From: Siphonodentalium dalli
Taxonomy: Eukaryota > Mollusca > Scaphopoda > Gadilida > Siphonodentaliidae
DNA: 64,000 nt
Assembly (NCBI GenBank): GCA_032622095.1
Contig: CP136067.1
Location: forward strand, 60,896,893-60,960,892
Direction: 5' to 3'
In this document: positions 1 through 13,585 of the stretch, piece after piece
Layout: every line of letters begins with the position of its first letter
How positions within the stretch are numbered: position 1 is the stretch's first letter
Position numbers and translations under genes: made by a program
The notes under the pieces: generated by a model
The model's input: only the letters and a program-made list of their open reading frames with translations
What the model was told of the DNA's origin: nothing
The model's database searches: none

Positions 1-1387
1 CACCAAATTACGAGCACACAACAGTCGGTGCATGTTTATGTCCAGGAATGACAGGGCAATTGCTATCCGACTACTTTCGTGATATATTTGAACAGTTTAG
101 AACTCTACAGTCATGATATTTACACTGCAACTTGAATTCAAGACCTGCTGGTAAACACAACAGACCGAGTGGCGTGAACAAAATTAATAAGCAGTATATG
201 CATGCGTGCTTTACCCCATCCATTTCAATTTGAACATTTTATGATATGACATTTAAATGTGAGTTTGTTACAAACTGATTGATTGTTGGTCGCATAACCC
301 CATACTTTCATTCCAAAAAAATCCCTAAACCTAACTCCACATAAAGGATTTAGGGACGACGCATGCTATACTTTTTTTCAGAGATTGGTTTTACTTGTTG
401 GGAATGATGTGTTCTCAGCCGCATTGTCATATTACGACGGGATGAATCTTGACACCACTAGAAGCCAAATAAAGGCGCATAAATACCTTATTTTGCCCAA
501 TTTCTAATCTAAAAGTTCACAATTTATTTACCAAGGTAAATGATTGAAGTGATTAGTCGATGTATTAGTACAGTACACATCTCTCACAAATTGCTTTTCA
601 TACTTTACCGACAGTTCTTGTTATAGCCATGACAACATATATATCAGCTGTATATTTTGTAGTTCAAGTTTCCTCGTATGTAAAAGTTAAGCCATATATG
701 CTACCATCTCGTTCTACCGATATCCCAAGCTGGTTTACGCCGAAGTAAACTTAGGCTATATAATTAAGGGGTTCACCTGCTTGAAAATTCCCAATGGGAC
801 CGCCATTGGTTGAGATCTTCCCAAATGGCATAGTCCCAGGCCCTTTTTTCAATTCGGGCAGGATAATCTCTGTTATTCCTTTCATAACTTCAAGGCACCG
901 CAAAATATTTCACTGAAGTCATTCAAAAGCACCGCAAATCAACTGGCCCAAATAACATACCGACACACTTGCATGAATTATTCAGAGAACCAACGTATTT
1001 AGCGCCATAAATTATGGCGATAATGAAAGACTCGTGTCTGCTTCTGCAACAGTTATGGGTGTGAGAACTAGCAGGAAAAACAAACATCAACCTGTGATTG
1101 TGTTGTCCAGTTATTCACAAAGCAGAACCAGCGTCTGCTAACGTGAGCGGAGTTCCACATAACTTTAGAGTATATCGCCTGACTTTCTGTGTCAGAAGAC
1201 ATTATACTTCGTATCAAAGCTCATTCCATCTGCATCTTCTATGTTTGTGTGGTTGGCTAAAACGCACGACCTTTTGTTGTATTCACCACTACCATTTGTT
1301 CCCAGGAGCTATTGTGGTAGCAAAGTGTTTATCAAAGTATCGTGTGAATGGCGGAACTACCCAGGCTAGAAACAGCGACTCAAACTA
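1..1387. other. Non-coding stretch, nothing recognised
   Basis: No frame shows a family I recognise and no convincing exon (acceptor, open frame, donor) is visible. The one longer open frame (1098-1412) has low-complexity, Cys/His/Tyr-rich composition and runs into the repeat at 1388, so I read it as chance. Confidence 0.5.
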
Positions 1388-1458
1388 TAACACAGGATGC
1401 TATTATAAATAATAAAGTAATTCAAAAATAACACAGGATGCTATTATAAATAATAAAG
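1388..1458. repeat. 41 bp direct duplication
   Basis: The words TAACACAGGATGCTATTATA and AATAATAAAGT occur at 1388 and again 41 bp later at 1429, so this is a two-copy tandem duplication. Confidence 0.85.
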
Positions 1459-1729
1459 TGATAACCTGGATAAGACAACTAATATTGTGAGAACTGTTCA
1501 GTCACATACGAACGGTTGATTGTTTTCTATGCGCAGTAGAGTGGTGTCTTTATACTCTCATATCACTGTTGTGAATTTCCTCCATGGCTAATGCTGAATC
1601 TTAACTGTGAATTTGTATAACAATTTGGACAACCCCCCACTATCATAACTACAATGTAACGTCTTGATAACGTTACCAAAACGAACAATGCATACCGTAC
1701 TTTGGGAGTGAAGCTTTTTCCAGGTTATC

Positions 1730-1963
1730 CATTCCTGTCATGTGAAGGATTTGAGAATGAAAAACTGATATATACATAAATTTAAAAATAAATTTGCCCA
1801 GTTGCTTATTGTGAATGCACTACTGTGACATTTTCAATGTAGTAAACATTCCTGTCATGTGAAGGATTCGAGAATGCAACATTGATATATACATAAATTT
1901 AAAAATAAATGTGCACAGTTGCTTATTGTGAATGCACTGCTGTAACCTTCTCAATGTAGCAAA
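1730..1963. repeat. 117 bp tandem duplication (2 copies)
   Basis: Copy 1 is 1730-1846 and copy 2 is 1847-1963. Both begin CATTCCTGTCATGTGAAGGA and both contain TTGCTTATTGTGAATGCACT. They differ by roughly ten substitutions, so the duplication is not very recent. Confidence 0.9.
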
Positions 1964-2599
1964 CATAGTAAATACTAGCAGCTGTTACCAATAACAATAA
2001 CTCAACCCTGCACACTCACACTAATCAATCGAGCCAAGGTACTTGGTTTGTTAGCAACTTTTGAAAACTAATTTTTATTTTGTAGGATTTGAAAACATAT
2101 CATGTTTGTATAATTTGTAATCATTTGAGTTACAATGAAATACAAAAGATAATTTATATTTCTAAATTTATGGTGGCCATATTGGTTGCCATCTCCAATT
2201 AGTTTCAGTTGAATCAACAAGTGTGCAAGCGCGCATAAAGCATATGGGTGGATACATTTGAATGAGAAATGTATTTTTGTCTAGTTTTATAGTTGATACA
2301 AATAAAACATCCACATTGTTAATTTGAGATCTCAACATGTGGTTATCATGTAGACATATCAAAGTAAGTCTCAATTAAGTATGGACCAAAATGTCATAAA
2401 ATAGGGCTGAACCACAAAATTGGGTTATGTCCCCAAAAAATAGGACTTCGGCCCTTATTATACAAACAATGGACAGGGCCAATGAATTCCTAATTACTCC
2501 CGAATCACTATCAAAAACAGAAACTGGTCCCATATTGAATAGTCTGGTCGTTGAGACTCTAATTTGCGGGTTAACCTAGAACAAGTTGTCAACAAGCTG

Positions 2600-3330
2600 T
2601 TTTTGGTGTCATTTTGTCGGGCAGAATATGGGGAACAATATATCTAAAATCCGCTTTGGTGGGGAATTTCTACTGCTCTTTGAAATAGGGTCGTATTTAT
2701 GGCTTTGTGTGTCAATTTTGCTGTTCCTTATTAGTCCAATCAATCTGGAAAGAAACGCCAAACCGTGAACAAATTACCATGCAATGTATTTTGGTGTGTT
2801 TTAGTGTGACTATGCCCTATATAATAACATAACCAAAATCCCCACGAATCCCATGGTTGGAAAGTCGTCATTTTTGGCTCAAACGTCAGGAATATGTAAA
2901 CAAGAAATGTGAAAATCATAATTTACTGGATTTTAAGGTGAACCTATAGGTGTTATTTTGTCGGGCAGAATCTGGGGAACAATATATCCAAAATTCGCTT
3001 TTGGGAACATTTTCTACATATCTTTGAAATAGGGTCCTATTTACGGTTATTTTGGTCAATTTTGCAGTTCCTGATTAGTCCAGTCAAACGGGTGGAAAGA
3101 AACGTCCAGTCGTGAACACATTTGCTATGCAATGACTTTCAAAATCCCCATGAACAAACAGATCTGCCAACCATAAATGCTCAGTCGAGTTCCCTGACTG
3201 CCAAATGTGATCAAATAATAACATATCCAAAATGTCCATACGTTTCATGAAGGGAAAGTCGTTAATTTTGGATAAAAATGAAGAAAATATGTAAGAACAT
3301 GGTGAAAATTGGAAGCTTTTTCCTGGAACC
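2600..3330. repeat. About 345 bp diverged tandem duplication (2 copies)
   Basis: Copy 1 starts near 2604 and copy 2 near 2948. Shared landmarks in order are TTTTGTCGGGCAGAAT, GGGGAACAATATATC, TTTGAAATAGGGTC, CAATTTTGC.GTTCCT, ATTAGTCCA and GGAAAGTCGT. The open frames at 2586-2768 and 3084-3344 fall inside this repeat and are not credible genes. Confidence 0.85.
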
Positions 3331-3699
3331 AGGTCGGCCAACATGCATCCTGGGGCGCGAGTGTTAAACTTGATTCATTTTCTTGTTCGTAAGGATGTCT
3401 GCTCAAACTGTTTTGACGCTAACATGTGGCCGTTTATGTACCAGTCAATTTGGCGGACATGTCCTGGAGTGTATTACCAATCACATTAATGTCCCCTAAA
3501 TGTATTAATCTGACAGAAAGCTAAAAACAGAAATGCATTATAATTGTTGCCATAGCATATGCCTACCATTTCGTGGATAATTTGACTCTAAAACTATAAA
3601 ACGGCGAATCCTAACTCGTTTTCAAATGACAGCGAAAATGGCAGTCGGAAGTGAACAATTGAAGTGCTTTTTTTTTTACTAAATCTTACGATATCGAAT

Positions 3700-4700
3700 A
3701 AATGTATGGCCAATATGTATGCCACCATACGAGTTTGCAAAGCCACCAACTAGTTTCATAATACATCAAATTAGTGTCCCAAACCAACTAACGAGTGCGC
3801 CATAGCATATACAGAGTTGCAAAACCCATCCAGTATCCAAAAACCAACATGTGAGTATCTCAATCCATACGGCGGGCGCTCCAAATACAAATATTGTCCC
3901 AAACTACCGAAGGGATGTCCATGTCCACCAAACGAGTTTCATAAACTACCCAGACTGATGTAGACCGAGGTAGGTCGTGCCCCAAAGGATACTCAACTGG
4001 TGTCATAACCCACACATATAGTCCCCCAAGCCATGCATCTGGTATTTAAACCCACCAAATGAGTGTCCCAAACCACCAAATGAGTGTCGCAAACTCTCAA
4101 TCGACCTGCTTAGGGACCCAATACATTCAACGAATGTCTCCAAACCACACCGGTATAGTGATCCAGACTTTGCGACGAAACCACATAGGTGTGACCCAAA
4201 CCACCCAAAAGGTGTCCAAAACTATCCAATGCGTGCCCACATCTATCAAATTAGTAAAACAAACAATAAAATGAGAACCCATCGAGTGTGTCAAACCACT
4301 CAATCGGTGCAATGTGTGTACCAATGTGACCAGACTATCCATCGGGTGTCCGAAACCACACGGTCATCCAATATGTACTCCATGCCACACAACTATTACC
4401 CAAAGACATCCGGTGAGTTTCATATGCCATACAACTGTCATGTCAATGCATGCAACTATAGTGTCCCAAACGGCCAAAATCAGTGACCCAATCGGTCACA
4501 CAGTATCCCAATGCACATAACCAGTGTCTAAATTTGATAGCGAGTGTCCCAAACCACTCAATGTGAAGAAACCACCTAATTGGTGCCCCCAAAACCATCC
4601 AAATGAACCATCCAACCCAGCGGGTAGCATCACAAACCATCCAATGAGTTCCCTATCCATCCAACTGGACAGGTGTTATAAACCAACTTTTAACTGTCAT
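3700..4700. repeat. Degenerate roughly 20 bp minisatellite
   Basis: About 1 kb of C/A-rich sequence repeats the theme ACCACCAAATGAGTGTCCCA with many substitutions and small indels. The best-preserved copies lie around 4050-4090. Unit length varies by a few bases, so no reading frame is maintained. The short overlapping open frames here, on both strands, follow from the T-poor composition. Confidence 0.85.
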
Positions 4701-4749
4701 CTCAATACCATCATGTTTATTTTACAGACTGTATGACTCGTTCCCACTC

Positions 4750-6800
4750 GAGTAGACCGTTACGCAAATCTGAATGCTGAGATGGATGTTCAATTAATTT
4801 CAATTGAAATACATTCATAATATATATGCACACAATATTTCGAATATGTTATGGATTCATATTTCAGATGCCATTCGCAGTCCAATTGATCAGTCTCAGA
4901 TACACATAAAAACACTAGAAAACTCATCAGAACTCCTTAAGTGATACGCACATTTACTACACAGAAGCTCGGCGTTTGGTCACATCTTCATCTGTGCCGT
5001 TAGCATCTTTCTGGACCGAAAGTGGTCCCTTCATATCTCGCGGATATTGAGAACGACGCGGATTTTTTAAATTCTGTCAAATCCTATGCTTCTTTGACAG
5101 ATTCAACTATATACCGGCATTTGTTTTGGAAGCGTGGAAGTCCAGGAACTATACTAGTGAATGGATGTTCTCGAAAATTTGAGTGAGCAAAAGCAAAAAC
5201 GCCATTGAAAAAATTCGCCAAAAAAAATATTAATGGTTTGATCTGGGAAAACTGATTGAAAACTGGTGGATAAATACTCCTGCTTCGTGTGGACATACAC
5301 ATACGATGCTCGATGTCTGTTTTACGATGAGAAACAAACATATTCCCATATCATATACGTGAAAATGACTTTCCAATTTCCTCGGCTTTGGCGATACCAT
5401 CGGCTTCGGCGATACCACGTACACGGGGTGTTTCATGAGTCTTCGCTACTTTGTATCTTAATTTTGGTGGAAAAATGTCGCATAACTCAAAATGGTCACC
5501 TCTGATGTTTGGGGACTTTTAGTATAGTGTCTGTGATGTTATGTCGCATACGCAGACACAAAAACCGCTTTAGATGTATTTAGTTCCTTACTTTGGCTCT
5601 GTTTGGCTTAATGTTCATGGACTATAATATAGTATCATGCATGATCGTCGGAGGGTAAGATAGACCAAGAAGAAATATGTAAAGCAGCGACTTTGATGTC
5701 ATTCGACGCAGGAGAACTTCCCGTGTAACATACTCATAATTCACTAAAATCCGCTTTGGAAAAAATCCAGAATTAAAGATGGTGCCCAACATGGCCGCCG
5801 ACAGTTACTGGACATCACAAATATATATAGGTAGTTATTCACGAAATCCCACTAGACAAACGCAAATTCTGCGCCCTGAGGGCTCAGACGGTGTGTATTC
5901 AGGCAAGGAAGATCTTTGGTGTCCGCCTTTTGCACGTTTGAAACTATGAGAGATCATGGGTGTCTTTTTGCTCCATACCATGTCAATCTTTTTCTTTTAA
6001 TATCAATCCGTCCTCACAGGACAATTTAATCACTCAGTCGAGAGCATGAACAAAATTTTTAAATATAACAAAATGTAACGAACTGAAAAATGTCAAAAAT
6101 AATGCTCTCATTATCACCGATAAGTGTAAAAATTAGCCTAATTTGAATGATTATATAACCAATTATCCTCATAGCACTGGTCACTGAACGCGATAGAAGG
6201 ATTACTCCTAGATATATAGAATAGATTAATTTCGGTGAAAGCATGCAGTGTGGTTTTGACCTATCTTGGTATAGTCTAGAATGAATTGCACTTTCTCTTC
6301 TGAAAACGGAACGGGGCTGGATATGCCCGAGCTTTATTGAACCATAGCCGCGATAATGTTTTCATGCTGAGGGTGCGAGTCGAGTTTTTGGAACTGGAAT
6401 TCGCGCATTTATATCCTTATACGCTACTGCTCGCTGTGTGCTTCTATTGTGGTTTAACCTGCTTTGTTGCATTGTTATTTGAACATATATCATTTATTTT
6501 CGCGTGTAATAAACCGGAATGCTATATATATATCTACTATTATATTGCATTGGGATTTGAGGATGGTATAAGAAATATTCAATTCGCACATCAACCCTTT
6601 GAGCTGTTTGTTTATATCGGTGTTTAATGTGTTATTTAACACCGTTTAGCGAACTTTTTCATTTAGTTATACCCGACAAAATATCGGCATGTTATATTTA
6701 TTCTAATACTAGGGTAGCTCATGGTGGTTTTGTATGCACTTGTATGTCCAGAGCAAAACTCTTCATGAATCCACTAATTGAAGGTACACGAACAATATTT
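4750..6800. other. Non-coding stretch, nothing recognised
   Basis: No protein family, RNA gene or clear repeat is visible. A small direct repeat GGCTT.GGCGATACCA occurs near 5388-5416. Open frames here are short, low in charge and overlap on both strands. Confidence 0.45.
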
Positions 6801-6819
6801 GGTTGGTGACACATTTCCC

Positions 6820-7260
6820 ATTGAGGGCGAAATGGGTCAAATGGCCACGCCCCTTTTTGCACGAAGTACTACCAACCGCCGTGACTATATCTCTAGAACC
6901 GTTGGACATAGGGGGTCGTGTGACCACTCAAAATGTGCGGAATGGCCACATTATCCAAAAATCAATGGTTTTTAAGATAATTGCCAAAAACCAAAAAAAA
7001 TCCATTTTTAAGGGCCTGAACCCCAACTTTGGGGTTCAGCACTTTTATCTCAAAGTTGAGCCCCCAATTAAAATTGTATTGACCTATGTCCATCGGTGCC
7101 ACATACATGTATCATTTCTGATATTTTCTGTACCATTATCGGATGGGATTGACCTTCAAGGAGCTCTTGACCCTGAAAATAAGGTTTTTGGATGGAATAT
7201 ATTGGTCGTAGAATGAAAAACAGACATTTTCCCAATAACAAAGATGTTGAAGAAATCATC
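6820..7260. other. Possible dispersed-repeat fragment
   Basis: The composition here (GGTCAAATGGCCACGCCCC, later GGAATGGCCACATTATCC) differs from the flanks and resembles the tail of a dispersed invertebrate repeat. The 137-codon frame at 6803-7216 has no recognisable domain. I see no boundaries or target duplication, so this is only a composition-based call. Confidence 0.25.
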
Positions 7261-10060
7261 AATTATAGGGTATTTGATCAGTAACCTAAATCTCCTACAA
7301 AAAGGTTACCTGGTGATATAATTTGACTGTAGTTCATCTTTTGTTATCTAGATTTCATGGCCTTTCCACAAGTAGGTTTAGTAAATGTTGAGTTACTACA
7401 ATTTGATCAATCAGTATGATTCGGTAGTCGAGCAGGTTTATCAGTCCCACGTCAATTTTGATTGGCTGCATTACCATTTTGTATAAAGGTTCTACAATTT
7501 CCATAAAACGTACATTAATTTAGAACAAATAATGGCTAGCCTGGCATGATTGCCTATATTTATATCCTGATATATGTATATGTACACGTAGATGTATATT
7601 TGCCCTAAATTGTTTCTGGTTAAAATTTGGGAGTTTGTAAGAAATTAAGTCATAAGAAAGATGCAGTTGCAGTAATATTAAAATATATTGTCCTGTTCAA
7701 AACTAACAAATACATGTCTATTGATTATTGGTGTGATATCCAGTAATAAAGACTAAAATAATCCTTCAGATTATTTTATAAGGGCTTTAGACCCGTTATA
7801 ATAAATCCACACATTAAAAATATAGGGCTTCCATACATACAGAATATTTTCCAACTTAACAATCGTTCCTTGTGTTCAACTGAGTGAGTTCATGTAAGGT
7901 TCATGGAAATTTATATGGCAAGCTTGATTCTAAAGTGTCTAGATTTATGGGCTTGAAATTCCGAATGCAATCCTGTTGCGTTGTGAGCTCAGAGTGAGTT
8001 AAAAGAAAAATACAAGCATCAGTTGATATGCAGATATAAATACATACAAATCTACATTATGCAGGTAGCCATGCTATGCAATCCTCCCTCATGTTTCAAC
8101 TTATCAAGAAAAATGATCACATTACCAATGACTATGATAGTCAGATGTTTTTTGTAGATTTTGTAGATTTGTGGATGTTGTAGATTTTGTAGATTTCTGG
8201 ATGTTGTAATGCAATATAGATCTCCATTATAGTTGCACAAATTTATTTTTCATTTCGTCCCTTTAAATTGACTTTTATTTTTGATGTATGTATATGTGCC
8301 ACTCCAAAAATGTCAGTAAAAGTACTGTAAACCGTTTGGTTTGATGTTATAGGCACAGGAGATATATATATACTTTACATGTCAAATATTGTGAACCATG
8401 CAGGTACGTGCATGTGTGTCAGTCGCCTTATGTGTGTGATGTACATGCAGTAACTACATGTATATTCTAGTGAAATTTATGGTCTGCACTCTGCAGTATT
8501 TCAAAAACATGCTATGGCCATGCCTACATATACATATGTACACTGATTCTAACACAATGATTATCAGATTATAACCTATGTTTGAGGAAAGTTACTACGT
8601 ATTTTTCATTTGTGTTGCAATTGTCAATATTAATGGGTACCAGGAGCCCAGATGTTACTAGTGCAGAGCCCATTTAATTTTCATGAGACTGGTGGACTTC
8701 ATGTCTATACCTAAATAAACATGACTCTTATCAGACCAAGACGGTATTGTGTAGGTTTTACTAGAATTATATTTAGAAAAGACTCAACCATTATTTTTCC
8801 ACTGCCCTATATATCACAATATATTCATTTGGCAGTATTCATCCCAAGTTTAGTGGTGATGCTAATAAATTTGGTATGATAGTCAGGTAGAGCAAAGCGA
8901 TCTGAACAAATCGAGGATAATCCACTATGTGTAGAAAACATTAAAACACATGTATATTGTGAAATATTTTAATAATGGGTGCTGGTTTTTACAAACTGGC
9001 CATAATTGAGATGACTATTCCTGTTGTCTACCAAACATCAGCGTACACATTAAATATTTTGAAGTATATATGTTCTTGAATGTTTCATACAGACACTGAC
9101 TTTTGCATAAATTGCTCGGATTAGCCAAACAACGCAAAAATAACCAACTTTAGGTAAAATGATGGTACTATTTCTTAACAGAATCGCTTTGACCTACAAA
9201 CATCATAGCAAACCAACAGTACCCATCAGCATAATATAAAATTAGCAGGACCACTTAACCTGGGGTGGTATTGAAAATGAAAATATCTTTAAAATGGTAA
9301 GTTATGAGGGCTATTAGCTATTATGAAGAATTATGCTAGTGAAATTATAGACCCTCATCTTCTCCAACCTGCAAGTGCTGCAACTATCATGGCCAATCAA
9401 AACTAATGTGGGACTGACAAAGGCTCATTCTACTATTGATTGAATAGTGATGATTCCATCATTTCCTAAAACTTTTTGTGAGATGAGGTGTCCTTTTGGA
9501 AGAATTGATTACTTCTGAAATATATACTGGTATACATGGTCATCTCTCATCTGATTACAACATGTTTTTACTATGCCCAGATGCAATACCCATTTTAAGA
9601 TCGCAACATGTGGCTGCTGCATGAAGCAAACAGCTGGTCATTCCATTTGGTAAAAGTGTTTAGCATGTTTCATAGCTTGGTCACTTAAATAAGATCAGCT
9701 GTTAAATGTTGATAACAAATTTTGAAAACCTGTTTTGTTCAATATTTACATTTCTGTTGATTAGAGCACAATTGTTACCTGATGTTTGGTAAAGCACACC
9801 AGTTTCCAAGGCATGTTCAGTATCATACTTCATATAGTTCAAATGATAGTATATGTTAACATTTCTGTTGCCTTCACATGTTTTATTCACATACTCTAGT
9901 TTGTTATGTGTACACCTACAAGTTTTCTATGTTTTAATATATAAATGAAACTGATTTATTTCAACATTGTGTCATCTTATTCTCCTGCGCATACCTCTGT
10001 CAATACACTTAATTGCCCCGTCCCCAATGTCTAATTCAACGCAAGAATTTCAATATGCAG
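7260..10060. other. AT-rich non-coding stretch
   Basis: No credible exon or known element is seen. One small tandem repeat, based on TTTTGTAGATTT with a TGGATGTTG spacer, lies at about 8150-8212. Confidence 0.5.
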
Positions 10061-10770
10061 CTATTAGAATTTTATTTGGTGTCTACAAACATTCAAATGT
10101 ATTTCAGTTTTATATTTGAATGTCTGTTTGAGTGTCTTCTAAGTGGGAAACAGAGATTCCGGATTCGGGAAAATTTTGTAAAACATTCCAATGTAGAGGG
10201 TCGAGGCTAAACGAGTGGACGAATATGCTTGAAAATTCAACAGGGGAGTCTTCTGGATCAATGATTCTTCCCATATAATACCACTCTGTCCAAAACAAAG
10301 CAGTTCGTCTTGCGCCCATGTGCGAGTCGTGTCAATTTTAGCGATAATAATAATATTGACAAAGTCCAGCGCGAAACTGCAAATAAACTTACCCGATCAC
10401 TGTCTGACTGAACGCAATCATTTTACCACAGATATATTACAATTGTATTTGGTATCTTCAAGCATTCAAATGTATCGAATAAGAACCCTAAAAGTCACTT
10501 AGAAGTACATATTTGAATTTCCATTTGAATGTTTTTCAAAGGGGAAATGAACATTCGGACGAAAATTCTGTAAAAAAATCGAGTGTAGAGGGCAGAGTGT
10601 AGAGGGCAGAGTGTAGAGGGCAGAGGCCAAACGAGCGGGCGAATATGCTTGAAAATTCAGCAGGGAAATCTCATGGATCAGTGATTCTTCCCACGTAATA
10701 CCCATCCGCCCAAAACAGAGCAGTTTGTCTTTGACCCATGTGCGAGTCGAATATATTTTTGTGAAAATGC

Positions 10771-10988
10771 CTGTGAAGTTGGACGGACGTTGGACGTTCG
10801 TGGACATTCAACAATTTGATTATTTACATGGAAATATGTTTGGCAGGAAGATGATCTTTTTAAATAAGAGTTGTGTGGGCACAAGGCAGCTGTCAGTCAT
10901 ATCAACAAATGTGAGTCTATGATATTTTATTGAAAACAGACCGTGTCGCGAATGTCCACGAACGTCCAACGTCCGTCCAACTTCACAG
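10771..10988. mobile_element. 218 bp MITE, copy 1
   Basis: The first full copy has ends that are inverted repeats of about 39 bp, starting CTGTGAAGTTGGACGGACGT and closing with the reverse complement. The interior carries GGCAGGAAGATGATC and TGAAAACAGACCGTGTCGC. No open frame resembles a transposase. The left flank (GTGAAAATGC) differs from the later copies. Confidence 0.85.
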
Positions 10989-11494
10989 CAGTATTCCCAA
11001 ATATTTTATCACCCAATTATCTCACAAACCGCAAGAATTATGAAATGCCGATGATTTTCATTCGTTACACACCCAGGTGTGCCAATGGCCACACCCGAAA
11101 CGGGCCCTATAATTGGGCCAGAAGCATATATTTGAATGTATGTTTGAATGTCTTTCAAAAGGTAAACAAATGGATGTTCGACTTAGAAAATTATGTTTAA
11201 AGTTCGCCGTGAGTGTAGAGGCAAAACCAGTGGATCAATAACCTTGAAATTTCGTCAGGGAAATCCTATGGAGCATACATTATTCCCACGCAATACCGCT
11301 TCGACCGAAACAAAGTGGTTATTCCTGTGTACATATTTGAATTTCTGTTTGAATGTTTTTCAAAAGGAAAAGGAACATTCTGTAATAAAAAAAAGTTTAA
11401 AATTTGTGAGTTGGAGAGCGCGAACTAGGTACGGTATAGAGAAGTCTCCTGGTGCAAACAGGAAACTGCATTTTGTTTTTGTGTGGAAATACTG

Positions 11495-11712
11495 CTGTGA
11501 AGTTAGACGGACGTTGGACGTTCGTGGACATTCAACAATTTGATTATTTACATGGAAATATGTTTGGCAGGAAGATGATCTTTTTAAATAAGAGTTGTGT
11601 GGGCACAAGGCAGCTGTCAGTCATATCAACACATGTGAGTCTATGATATTTTATTGAAAACAGACCGTGTCGCGAATGTCCACGAACGTCCAACGTCCGT
11701 CCAACTTCACAG
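11495..11712. mobile_element. 218 bp MITE, copy 2
   Basis: This is a full-length copy. Here the inverted repeat extends outward (GGAAATACTG on the left, CAGTATTC on the right), so each arm is about 46 bp and no separate target duplication can be seen. Confidence 0.85.
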
Positions 11713-12017
11713 CAGTATTCACCAAATATTTTATCACCCAATTATCTCACAAACTGCAAGCATTATGAAATGCCGATGATTTTCATTCGTTACACATCCA
11801 GGTACGCCCATGGCACCCGAAACGGGCCCTATAATTGGGCCAGAAGCATATATTTGAATGTCTGTTTGAATGTCTTTCAAAAGGTAAACAAATGGACATT
11901 CGACTTAGAAAATTCTGTCTAAAGTCGCCGTGACTGCAGAGGGTAGAGGCAAAACCATTGGACCAATAACCTTGAAATTTCCGCAGGGAAATCATATGGA
12001 GCATACATTGTTCCCAC

Positions 12018-12206
12018 GTGGACATTCAACAATTTGATTATTTACATGGAAATATGTTTGGCAGGAAGGTGATCTTTTTAAATAAGTGTTGTGTGGGCAC
12101 AAGGCAGCTGTCAGTCATATAAAGTAATGTGAGTCTATGATATTTTATTGAAAACAGACCGTGTCGCTAATGTCCACGAACGTCCAACGTCCGTCCAACT
12201 TCACAG
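12018..12206. mobile_element. MITE copy 3, left end deleted
   Basis: The left terminal repeat is missing. Array sequence TTCCCAC joins directly to GTGGACATTCAAC, which is the inner edge of the left arm in complete copies. The right arm is intact. The deletion accounts for the short 495 bp array unit. Confidence 0.8.
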
Positions 12207-12738
12207 CAGTGTTCCCAAATATTTTACCACCCAATTATCTCACAAACCGCAAGAATTATGAAATGCCGATGATTTTCATTCGTTACACACCCAGGTGCGC
12301 CCATGGCCACACCCGAAACGGGCCCTATAATTGGGCCAGAAGCATATATTTGAATGTCTGTTTGAATGTCTTTCAAACGGTAAACAAATGGACGTTCGAC
12401 TTAGAAAATTATGTCTAAAGTTCGCCGTGAGTGCAGAGGGTAGAGGCAAAACCAGTGGATCAATAACCTTGAAATTTCGTCAGGGAAATCCTATGGAGTA
12501 TACATTATTCCCACGCAATACCGCTTCGACCGAAACAAAACGGTTCTTCCTGTGTACATATTTGAATTTCTGTTTGAATGTTTTTCAAAGGGGAAAGGAA
12601 CATTCGGAAAATTCTGTAATAAAAAAAAGTTTAAAATTTGTGAGTTGGAGAGTGCGAACTAGGTACGGTATAGAGAAGTCTCCTGCATGGTGCAAACAGG
12701 AAACTGCATTTTTTATGTTTTTTGTTTTGGAAATACTG

Positions 12739-12956
12739 CTGTGAAGTTAGACGGACGTTGGACGTTCGTGGACATTCAACAATTTGATTATTTACATGGA
12801 AATATGTTTGGCAGGAAGGTGATCTTTTAAATAAGAGTTGTGTGGGCACAAGGCAGCTGTCAGTCATATCAATAAATGTGAGTCTATGATATTTTGATTG
12901 AAAACAGACCGTGTCGCGAATGACCACGAACGTCCAACGTCCGTCCAACTTCACAG
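12739..12956. mobile_element. 218 bp MITE, copy 4
   Basis: This is a full-length copy with the same flanks as copy 2 (GGAAATACTG / CAGTATTCCC). It was therefore carried by array amplification and not by a new insertion. Confidence 0.85.
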
Positions 12957-13477
12957 CAGTATTCCCAAATATTTTATCACCCCCATTATCTCACAAACTG
13001 CAAGCATTATGAAATGTCGATGATTTTCATTCGTTACACATCCAGGTACGCCCATGGCACCGAAACGGGCCCTATAATTGGGCTAGAAGCATATATTTGA
13101 ATGTCTGTTTGAATGTCTTTCAAAAGGTAAACAAATGGACGTTCGACTTGGACAATTCTGTCTAAAGTTCGCCGTGAGTGCAGAGGGTAGAGGCAAAACC
13201 AGTGGATCAATAACCTTGAAATTTCGGCAGGGAAATCCTATGGAGCATACATTATTCCCACGCAATACCGTTTCGGCCGAAACAAAGCGGTTAATCATGT
13301 GTACATATTTGAATTTCTGTTTTAATGTTTTTTAAAGGGGAAAGGAACATTCGGAAAATTCTGTAAACAATTTTTTTTTTTTAATTTGTGAGTTGGAGAG
13401 CGCGAATTAGGTCTAGAGAAGTCTCTTGCAGTGCAAACAGGAAACTGCGTTTTTTTGTTTTTTGTTTGGAAATACTG

Positions 13478-13585
13478 CTGTGAAGTTAGACGGACGTTGG
13501 ACGTTCGTGGACATTCAACAATTTGATTATTTACATGGAAATATGTTTGGCAGGAAGGTGATCTTTTTAAATAAGAGTTGTGTGG
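13478..13585. mobile_element. MITE copy 5, right half deleted
   Basis: The left arm and interior run to AAGAGTTGTGTGG, then join the right-flank sequence TCCCAAATATTTTATC. The right terminal repeat is lost. Remnants of a related arm (GAATGTCCAACGTCCA) recur twice at 13980-14085, 68 bp apart. Confidence 0.8.

Noticed and set aside
1098-1412. 104-codon open frame as a gene
   Set aside because: It has no recognisable domain or splice context, low-complexity composition, and overlaps the duplication at 1388.
3700-4700. CRISPR-like array of short repeats
   Set aside because: Repeats are degenerate, spacing is irregular, there are no unique spacers and the context is eukaryotic.
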